NCBI GenBank assembly: GCA_007116275.1
Contig: SKIU01000033.1
Coordinates: forward strand, 1 to 13,947
DNA from: a candidate division SR1 bacterium
Lineage (GTDB): Bacteria > Patescibacteriota > Gracilibacteria > Absconditabacterales > Absconditicoccaceae
DNA length: 13,947 nt
Reading direction: 5' to 3'
Every line of letters begins with the position of its first letter. Within the stretch, counting starts at the first letter, position 1. This document shows positions 7,686 through 13,947 of the stretch, piece by piece. The position numbers were made by a program, and so were the translations under genes. The notes beneath the pieces were generated by a model that saw only the letters and a list, made by a program, of their open reading frames with translations, was not told the DNA's origin and searched no databases.

Positions 7686-9176
7686 TTATTTTCTCTTCTT
7701 CGATCATTTGTTTGCACGGACTTCGTTTTGTTTTCTTTGTTCTTTATTGATTTTTTGGTGTTTTCGGCTTAGTTTTTTTCCTGTCTTTTCGTCTCTCATA
7801 CTCGCTTTTTTGTTTCTATCAAGCATCGTCTTATATTCTGCGTACTCTCTTCTTTCTCTGGCCTTAAAACGGATCACAATAGGCACTCAGATAAATCCAT
7901 AATATTTTCTAATAGTATTATCTATCCATTTTTTGAAGGCAAAATTGGCTCTATTTACATAATTGACAAACACAACGAAAGTCGGTGCATTAACATCTAC
8001 TTGCGTCACATACAGTATTTTACAAATCTTATTTTTGGCAAAACGAGGTGGTCTTGTTATCATATCTTTTGTTATGGCTCTGTTCAACTCCCCTGTATCT
8101 ATTCTTCTAAAGGCTTCTTTGGTCACTGCTTTGACCATTTTCATTACATTTGGAATCCCATCACCACTTGTTGCTACCAGCGGAACGATAGGAATATATT
8201 TTGCAAAATCGAGTTTTGCTTCTGTCTGTTTCATTACATGTTGTTTTTGTTTTTTGTCTAGAAGATCCATCTTATTTATACAGACAACAATAGGCAAGGC
8301 TATATTATAGACTTCTTTAATAAGTGTTAAATCTCTATGTGTTACCCCCTCTGTTGCATCTATCATAAATAATGCTGTCGGTCTTGTGTATTTGAGCATA
8401 TCTTTGGTTTTGGTATAGGAGATTTTTTCTATCCCACGCATATGTCCAGGACGTTTGATTCCTGCAGTATCAAATATAGTATATTGTTGGTCTTGATAGA
8501 CAAAGTCTGTACTAATATAGTCACGCGTCGTTCCTGATTTATCCTCTACCTTGGATATATATTCTCCAACGAAGGTGTTCAATAAAGTGGATTTACCAGC
8601 ATTTGGTTTTCCGATAATTGCAAATGATATCTTGGATTGTAATTTCTCTTCTTGTGTAAGTTTATTCTGCAATGGTTTAGATGTATCGATGATATTTTGG
8701 ATCCTCTCTTGTACTTGCCCTACAGCTATTTCTTTGAGTGCGCTGACTCCGATAACATGAGGAAATCATTTTTTGTAATATTCAGCGATGGCACTAGAAT
8801 AATCAGCTTCTTTCCACTGTATATCTAGTTTATTTACGATGAGTATCACATTATCTTTTTTCCCAGTTTTCATAATATATGCGAAGATATCTTGTTCTTT
8901 GGATGTAAAGCCGACACTGTCATCGATTACAAAAAGAATAATATCGCTATGATCGATAATATATTGGATAAATGGTCGCTCTTCTTTAAAATCTGTGAGT
9001 CCTGGACTATCAAAAAACTGGACCTGTCCTATACCAGGAAGGTGTGCTTGATGACGCAATATGTCGGTGGTTGTACCAGGTATATCCGTTACTATCGCTC
9101 TAAATTGTCCGATCAATCTATTAAATAATGTGGATTTACCAACGTTGGTAGCTCCTACTAATCAAATATGTAACAT
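7686..9176 (-). CDS. der: Ribosome biogenesis GTPase Der (EngA)
   Basis: 496 aa, ATG at 9176-9174, TAA at 7688-7686. An essential GTPase for 50S subunit maturation with two G domains in tandem plus a KH-like domain. G domain 1: GATNVGKST (8-16), TTTD (35-38), DSPG (56-59), NKLD (115-118). G domain 2: GKPNAGKST (189-197), SGTTRD, DTAG, NKMD, then ATSGDG. The KH-like part begins near ITRPPRF and includes VNRANFAFKKWIDNTIRKYYGF. The C-terminus (about 435-496) is a long Lys/Arg-rich tail that probably contacts rRNA. Only four TGAs (Gly5, the KKGFPHV and FIGVPIV glycines, and one in the tail), yet the standard code would still split it into several ORFs. It heads the minus-strand cluster. Confidence 0.96.
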
Positions 9177-9234
9177 AAAATAATATAAAGGTAAAATATT
9201 GAAAGCACAAAGCACTGTATATTTTTCTACTTTC

Positions 9235-9262
9235 ATTATACTAAAATCCTAACAAAAAACAA
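9235..9262 (-). promoter_or_regulatory. Promoter for the der-lspA-OB-fold cluster
   Basis: Read on the minus strand: TTGTTT (9262-9257), 16-base spacer, TATAAT (9240-9235). The predicted start is about 50 bases before the der ATG. Confidence 0.5.
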
Positions 9263-9323
9263 TCACAGAACGATAATTGATGGATTGCTGTTGCAAAAAA
9301 AAAATACAATCGTAAAAGGTAAT

Positions 9324-9351
9324 TTGGGTAAGATATTTTATAGTATATAAT
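9324..9351 (+). promoter_or_regulatory. Promoter for the ftsW-type gene
   Basis: TTGGGT (9324-9329), 16-base spacer, TATAAT (9346-9351), giving a leader of about 75 bases before ATG 9431. The 254-base divergent gap between der and this gene otherwise holds a run of ten A (9295-9304) and no ORF I can support. Confidence 0.5.
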
Positions 9352-9430
9352 AGAAAGACACAATACTCTAACCCATAATCATACTAGAATCTACAGTATA
9401 TCATTCATATTCTTAATAATAACATAAATT

Positions 9431-10567
9431 ATGCCAATTATAATAACAGGAGTACTCTTACTTATATTTGGAATACTTGCTATATTTAGTGTGAGTATTC
9501 ATGATTCATTTGCGCTCGGACTCAGAGGAATAGCCCAATGACGATGGGAAGGTGAACCATCTAATTATTTCTATTTTTTTAGACAACTCAGAAATATATG
9601 AGTCGGACTTGTGATGGCTTTTTTGGTATATCTAATACCTATCAAGTTTTTTCAGAATAATAGAAATATTATTATTATCTTTGTTATATTATTGCTATTT
9701 CAATTACTTGTTTTTATCCCGTGAATTGGAATTGTACTCAATGGGGCAAGATGATGGATATCTATTCCGTGATTAACAACACTACAACCTGCCGAGTTTT
9801 TTAAGATAGGATACATTCTCTTTCTTGCGAGCTGGCTCATCAGAAAATATAAAACAACCAATACAAGACAATTTTTTACAAATTTTCTTATAGTTAACAC
9901 TGCTATATTCTTCTTATTTCTTTTTATCCCCGACCTTTGAACAGTATTGGTTATGGGACTGACTGGTCTTGCTATGTGTTGGTATGCTGGAGCTAAATTT
10001 AAGTATATTGTTCTTATAACTATTGGTTGAGTACTAGCTGCGGTAGGAGGAGCTCTTATTGCAAGTACGATTAGTCCTAAATTTACCTATATAACCAATA
10101 GATTTACTTACTTTATTCGGCCTGATATTGATCCACAAAAAAGAGGGATCTGACGGCAAAATGAACAGGCGCTTATTGCCATCTGATGAGGATGATTTTT
10201 GTGACAGTGATATGGGAAATGATTACAAAAATTTGGATTTATCCCTGAAGCACAATGAGATTTTATTTTCTCTGCCTTTGCAGAAGAAATAGGATTTGTC
10301 GGTAATATGCTTTTATTAGGATTATATTTTTATCTCTGTCGATATGTACTCACACATCTCCCTCTCGTAAGGGATGAATATAGTAGGCTTATGGCTGTAT
10401 GACTTATATCTCTTATTGTTATGCAAATGTTTGTTAATATCGGTGTTAATCTTAAGCTTCTGCCCAACACCTGAATTACCTTGCCATTTATTAGTTATGG
10501 TTGAAGTGCAATTATGGTAAATATGATACAGATAGTTCTTTTGTATAAGATATTGAAACAGAAATAG
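9431..10567 (+). CDS. ftsW: SEDS-family peptidoglycan glycosyltransferase, FtsW/RodA/SpoVE type
   Basis: 378 aa, ATG 9431, TAG 10565. A multi-pass membrane enzyme that polymerises lipid II into glycan strands with a partner class B PBP, at the division septum (FtsW) or side wall (RodA). About ten hydrophobic segments are visible. Family signatures: LQPAEFFKIGYI, RQNEQALIAIGGGGFLGQGYGKG, the loop IPEAQGDFIFSAFAEE with the presumed catalytic Asp at about 277, and LPNTGITLPFISYGGSA near 345-360. The last resembles FtsW/SpoVE rather than RodA, but the assignment within the family is not certain. Eighteen in-frame TGA codons, the most in the window, including the second Gly of SYGG (10502-10504). 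No partner PBP gene is adjacent. The next gene starts 43 bases on, in the same direction. Confidence 0.92.
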
Positions 10568-10610
10568 GAAGCTTTACACTATAGATAGTTTTATTACCCT
10601 ATTAGATCAG

Positions 10611-11501
10611 ATGAAACTTTGTATCGATAATAACCGTCTACTATGTGCTAGTCAGACCCAAGAAGATGGAAAGGAATATACGCAAGATATACAAGATTAT
10701 ATCATAAAAAGTTATGATAAGACGCTATTTGTTTCACACAAAAAAAATATCAAAACGATACAGTTCAAAGAAATTTGAGAAAGAATGTCAGCATTTTTTA
10801 TAACGAATAGGTCTTCGACTTTATGGAATGAGCCTTTAACACTCCACCATACTGGTGCTATGAGCGGACTTATGTTTTATAAGTGATATGATGAAGAACG
10901 TGATAGCAACTATGCATTTTTGTACAAATACCCAACCAACAACGTCAACGTCCTCAATACACAGCTCCAACTTTTGGGTGTGGACGCACACGTTAATACT
11001 ACTGAAAAATGACTTATTGTTAGCTCTGATATAACAAAAGAGCCTCTTGGAGAAAAGACTACTGACATACAAGCGATTATGAGTTATCTATTTGTCCTAA
11101 CACTTCTGTATGGGAAGATGGATGTTAGAGCATCATCACTTATGGGCATCAAAATACATATGCATCTTTTTTGATCATATCTCAAAGAACAGCAAGTACT
11201 GGATACTATGTTATATTTTCTACAAGGCAAGGGATTGTTTTTGCAAAAAAGCATCATAGAAAGCAATGATGGTATAGTCTATCAGATATCATCTAGTGAT
11301 TATGAGGTACTTAGTTGATTTGCGCAATTATACAAAAGCATTGCAAAAATAGACAAAATACCTACATTTGATAAGACGATACAGACAAAAAACAAGCTTG
11401 TTGCATATATCCAATCACTCATAGAATCATGAGATATAATGGATGAAAACAATACACTTGATCTAGTTAAGAATCGTATCGTTAAATGCCTGACTAAGTA
11501 A
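10611..11501 (+). CDS. Hypothetical protein downstream of ftsW
   Basis: 296 aa, ATG 10611, TAA 11499, with six TGA codons as Gly. No signal peptide. The middle has a hydrophobic helix-like stretch (IMSYLFVLTLLYGKMDVRASS), followed by IKIHMHLFGSYLKEQQ and LDTMLYFLQGKGLFLQKSI. The latter reads like a small alpha/beta unit rather than a membrane segment. The N-terminal third contains a Lys-rich patch (SHKKNIKTIQFKEIGERM). I do not recognise the family. It is probably co-transcribed with the ftsW-type gene (43-base gap, no terminator, no clear promoter). The tRNA gene begins 14 bases after its stop. Confidence 0.85.
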
Positions 11502-11515
11502 TAGTTAAGCTTTAT

Positions 11516-11586
11516 GAGGGGTTGGTGTAAAGGTAACACAACGGTCTTCGGAACCGTCGTTACGGGTTCAAGTCCTGTACCCCTTG
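11516..11586 (+). tRNA. tRNA-Arg, anticodon UCG
   Basis: 71 bases folding into a full cloverleaf. Acceptor GAGGGGT/ACCCCTT (11516-11522 with 11579-11585, one G-U at the first pair). D stem GTGT/ACAC with loop AAAGGTA. Anticodon stem ACGGT/ACCGT with loop CTTCGGA, giving anticodon TCG. Four-base variable region, then T arm ACGGG-TTCAAGT-CCTGT. Discriminator base G. CCA is not encoded. Anticodon UCG reads CGA and, by wobble, possibly other CGN codons. This is not the tRNA-Gly(UCA) that decoding UGA as Gly requires; that gene must lie elsewhere. Confidence 0.93.
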
Positions 11587-11645
11587 TATTTTCACGAAAA
11601 ATATACATAATATAAATAGATTTATTCTGTTTTCAAATATAATAT

Positions 11646-11831
11646 ATGAGAAACAAACATCAAAATGGATATTACGATTGTTTGTGATTATATCATAGTA
11701 ACACTAACACAGATCAACATACTTGAAACACTCGTAAAGAAAAGAGTAAAAGGTGATTCCCCGGTGCCACAGAAGAACAATTATTACTTGATTTACAACA
11801 TAATAATACCTTGCCTCAATCTACTAAATAA
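11646..11831 (+). CDS. Possible 61-aa protein of unknown function
   Basis: ATG 11646, TAA 11829, three TGA codons read as Gly. The product is hydrophilic: an Asn/His/Thr-rich first half with one Cys (MRNKHQNGYYDC), a basic patch (RKEKSKRGF), then ATEEQLLLDLQ. No family recognised. In favour: it fills the gap between the tRNA and a hairpin terminator that starts 10 bases after its stop, and it begins with ATG. Against: short length, and a TATAAT at 11638 too close to the ATG to serve it. A structured non-coding RNA is an alternative. Confidence 0.45.
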
Positions 11832-11840
11832 TTAGAAAGA

Positions 11841-11862
11841 TAGTACACATGTACTCTTTTTT
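11841..11862 (+). terminator. Rho-independent terminator
   Basis: AGTAC/GTACT stem (AGTACACATGTACT, 11842-11855), then C and six T. It ends the tRNA/small-ORF unit before the DUF4012 gene. The stem is AT-rich and short, so strength is probably moderate. Confidence 0.65.
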
Positions 11863-11876
11863 GTTTTCTTGGCATT

Positions 11877-13490
11877 ATGAAATATTTTGGTATATGGCAC
11901 AAGCCTATTAAAGACTGGAAATACTATCTCCGTCTTCTCCACATCCCCTTTACTGTGCTCATCGTAGCTACGTTTGTAGTTTTCGCTTTTTATCACAATA
12001 TAACAAGTATTGTTTTCTCTAAAAACAAAATCGATGTATTTAGAGAAGATCTACAACAAGTGGCTTTGTATTTTTGGACGGTTGATAGGGAATTTTCTGA
12101 TTTTCTTGTAACATTAGATGGTATTGTAGAAGGATATATGAATGAAGAAAATATTCTGAGTGAAAAAACTGATGAAATAGAAAAAGTACGGGAATATGTA
12201 TATAATAACAGAAGTTATCTTGCTTGACTTGGTTTTGATAATTACAATGACATCATGGATTTCCTAGCTGACACCTGGAAATACAAAGATGAATTGTTTG
12301 TGTTACTTGGGAAAGATACACCCCAAAACTATCTAGTAATATTACAAAATAGCAACGAAAAAAGACCGAATGGATGATTTTTCTGATCATTTGCATTTAT
12401 ACAGGTATATCAAGGACGTATACAACATATAGAGATTGTTGATAGCTACTTCCCAGACTTTATCGGGCGTGGGGCTAGTGTCACTCCTCCAGTCTGGTCA
12501 CAGACATTTCTTCCTGAATCAAGAGTTGCATTTATAGCGGCAAATTGGTTTGGATTTACCAATATTGATGGCCACAATATAAAAACACTGTATGAAGACA
12601 TATTTGGATGAAATTATCATACAGAAAAAGTTAATGAAGTAATACAACCCGATACTTTCGCTATGCTAGAAAATAAAAACATCAAGTGAGTATTATTTAT
12701 TGAGACAAAACTACTGGAAACGATTATGCCAAGTATTAGGCAAAAAATTTGGGAATGGCAATTTGTTAATGCCTCTATTGACATCATTAGAGGAGAAGCT
12801 CGTAGCAACAAAAAGGAGTTTTATATCGATGAGGTAAATAGATTTTTTGCAGACAATGCACTCTCAATAGCGAAACATATCATTAATAATTTTAATTCGG
12901 TCATCAACCAACAGCTTATAAATATTCACCTTTCTAATGTAAGCGACCAGTTTAATGGCCTCATACAGAAATGGTCACTAACAAACATTTATGATCCAAA
13001 TTATATCTATGCACGAGATATCAATGATTCATATAACAAAATAGATGGATTTATCGACAAGAATATAGAAATCATTGATGTATATGGAAACCTTATATTA
13101 GAGAGTTCTAGAGATAAATTTTCTATCGAGGATTTGGATAATGGTGATTATATGATGAATATCATTTATACGCTCTATATACCCAATACCTACAAAGATA
13201 TTATCAAATGATTTGAAGAAAAATATGATATAGAACTTGGGAATAGAGAAAGAATCATCTTGGGATTGATGCCAAATGTTTGAATCACGCCAGAACAATG
13301 ACTTCGATACAGAACTAGATCAGTACTCTATCTCCCGCCATATATCACTATTAGCGATGATAGTAACATTGGTTATAGGAACAAACTATTTCAAGCACCA
13401 TTTGCCAATGGATTATACTACAATATGAGAATAGGTGATGATGAAACCAGAAAAATTATTCAAATCCCCATTAGCGTTAACAAAGAATAG
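11877..13490 (+). CDS. Membrane-anchored DUF4012 protein
   Basis: 537 aa, ATG 11877, TAG 13488. A basic N-terminus (WHKPIKDWKYYLR) precedes one membrane segment at about residues 23-40 (HIPFTVLIVATFVVFAF), so most of the protein should lie outside the membrane. The DUF4012 hallmark block is clear: YLVILQNSNEKRPNGGFFGSF, with RPNGGFFG at 163-170, followed by a YQGRIQHIEIVDSYFPD segment. Two glycines of GGFFG are TGA (12375 and 12384). Eight in-frame TGAs in all. DUF4012 proteins are frequent in CPR bacteria and in some Gram-positives; the function is unknown to me, with an envelope or polysaccharide role often suspected. The gene follows a terminator, so it probably starts a new unit; the next gene begins 24 bases after it. 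Confidence 0.9.
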
Positions 13491-13514
13491 TTACTTTACT
13501 TTATACGACAGACT

Positions 13515-13947
13515 ATGATAGATATCAATAAGAGTATACAACTATTACAGTGATATTACCATTTTTTATATGTATGAAAATTCTTGGAAAATATTATCAA
13601 ACACAATAACATAGCTCGTTATGCGCAAGATATACCACTCATCACGGGGAAAGATACCTCTTTCACCATCAAAGGAGAGACAATTAAAACCTTATTAGAA
13701 CAAATACATGACAATCCTGATAAGAAAAATCTCTTTGGTTATATGATAGAAAGGAATGCCCGAAGATGAGTATTTAGTACAATGAGAGAGTTACTCCTTG
13801 ATAAAGATCATTTTCAACGTTTTGTCCAGCATACACTTGAAGATCAGTATTTTGCTTTTGAGCAAATTATTATCTTTGTAAGGAATATTTTGACGCATAG
13901 TATTGATGCAGATTTTACGATCGAAAGAGATGGTATTGTTGGCCAGA
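13515..13947 (+). CDS. Hypothetical helical protein with RNxxxH motif (3' end outside window)
   Basis: ATG 13515, open to the window end; 144 codons visible, three TGA as Gly. The visible part is predicted mostly helical (LLQGYYHFLYVGKFLENIIKH; MIERNARRGVFSTMRELLL). A segment FEQIIIFVRNILTH carries R123-N124-x3-H128. The R-N-x3-H arrangement at the end of a hydrophobic helix is the RX4-6H hallmark of HEPN-superfamily proteins, many of which are RNases or nucleotidyltransferase partners. This is a motif-level suggestion only and the rest of the protein is not recognised. It lies 24 bases after the DUF4012 gene, probably in the same transcript. Confidence 0.78.

Noticed and set aside
7708..8310. 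Plus-strand ORFs opposite der
   Set aside because: Hydrophobic shadow frames antisense to the Der G2, KH-like and tail regions, where all Der motifs are intact.
10611..11501. LAGLIDADG homing endonuclease
   Set aside because: The LTLLYGKMDVR stretch only loosely recalls the motif; the expected Gly and Asp positions do not fit and no second copy is clear.
11300..11608. Minus-strand ORF containing GLEPVTT-like text
   Set aside because: This is the well-known spurious translation of an antisense tRNA gene (11516-11586) fused to shadow sequence.
739..13490. Pseudogenes or frameshifts implied by in-frame stops in almost every gene
   Set aside because: Only TGA interrupts. TAA and TAG are absent from the frames until the natural ends, and the TGAs match conserved glycines, so recoding explains them.
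739..13490. Genetic code 4 (UGA = Trp) or selenocysteine
   Set aside because: TGA positions align with Gly motifs (SYGGS, GNND, NPGS, GGFFG). TGG still encodes Trp, and the number of TGAs is far too high for selenocysteine.

Overview
The window reads as one almost fully coding stretch (roughly 93% of bases) of a low-GC bacterium that reads UGA as glycine (genetic code 25). Read with the standard code, nearly every gene here breaks into fragments. With TGA = Gly, full-length proteins of known families appear, and the TGA codons fall on conserved glycines (for example the SYGGSA motif of FtsW, GNND and NPGS of a metallophosphoesterase, VGQ of RuvB, GGFFG of a DUF4012 protein). TGG is still used for Trp, so this is not code 4. 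Code 25 is known from Candidatus Absconditabacteria (SR1) and Gracilibacteria (BD1-5) of the Patescibacteria/CPR. The sequence does not decide between them. Product names are family assignments from translation and motif reading; no database search was run.

Layout, plus strand first: the 3' end of ornithine carbamoyltransferase (2-592); a large secreted protein with two triplets of S-layer homology (SLH) domains (739-2712); a small YfcE-type metallophosphoesterase (2739-3227); a nested palindromic repeat (3228-3330); ruvB (3364-4302); a uracil-DNA-glycosylase-like protein (4326-5039); a cupin (5068-5466); a small secreted protein (5529-6032); and a promoter-led pair of unknown small genes (6096-6290 and 6283-6768) ending at a strong hairpin terminator (6771-6802).

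On the minus strand a cluster runs der (9176-7686), lspA (7654-7229) and a DUF3127-type OB-fold gene with an SSB-like DDLPF tail (7155-6820). It covers ribosome assembly, lipoprotein processing and probable single-strand DNA binding. It is driven from the divergent region 9177-9430, which also holds a promoter for the plus-strand ftsW-type gene (9431-10567).

The last part carries an unrecognised 296-aa protein (10611-11501), tRNA-Arg(UCG) (11516-11586), a possible 61-aa ORF with its own terminator (11646-11862), a membrane-anchored DUF4012 protein (11877-13490) and the 5' part of an unrecognised helical protein with an RNxxxH motif (13515 to the window end).

The recurring theme is the cell envelope (SLH protein, FtsW, LspA, DUF4012, secreted protein) together with DNA maintenance (RuvB, UDG-like, OB-fold protein). 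No CRISPR array, transposase, phage module or rRNA was seen. No annotated start has a recognisable Shine-Dalgarno sequence. Three degenerate heptanucleotide tandem arrays are present, one of them inside the SLH signal-peptide region.
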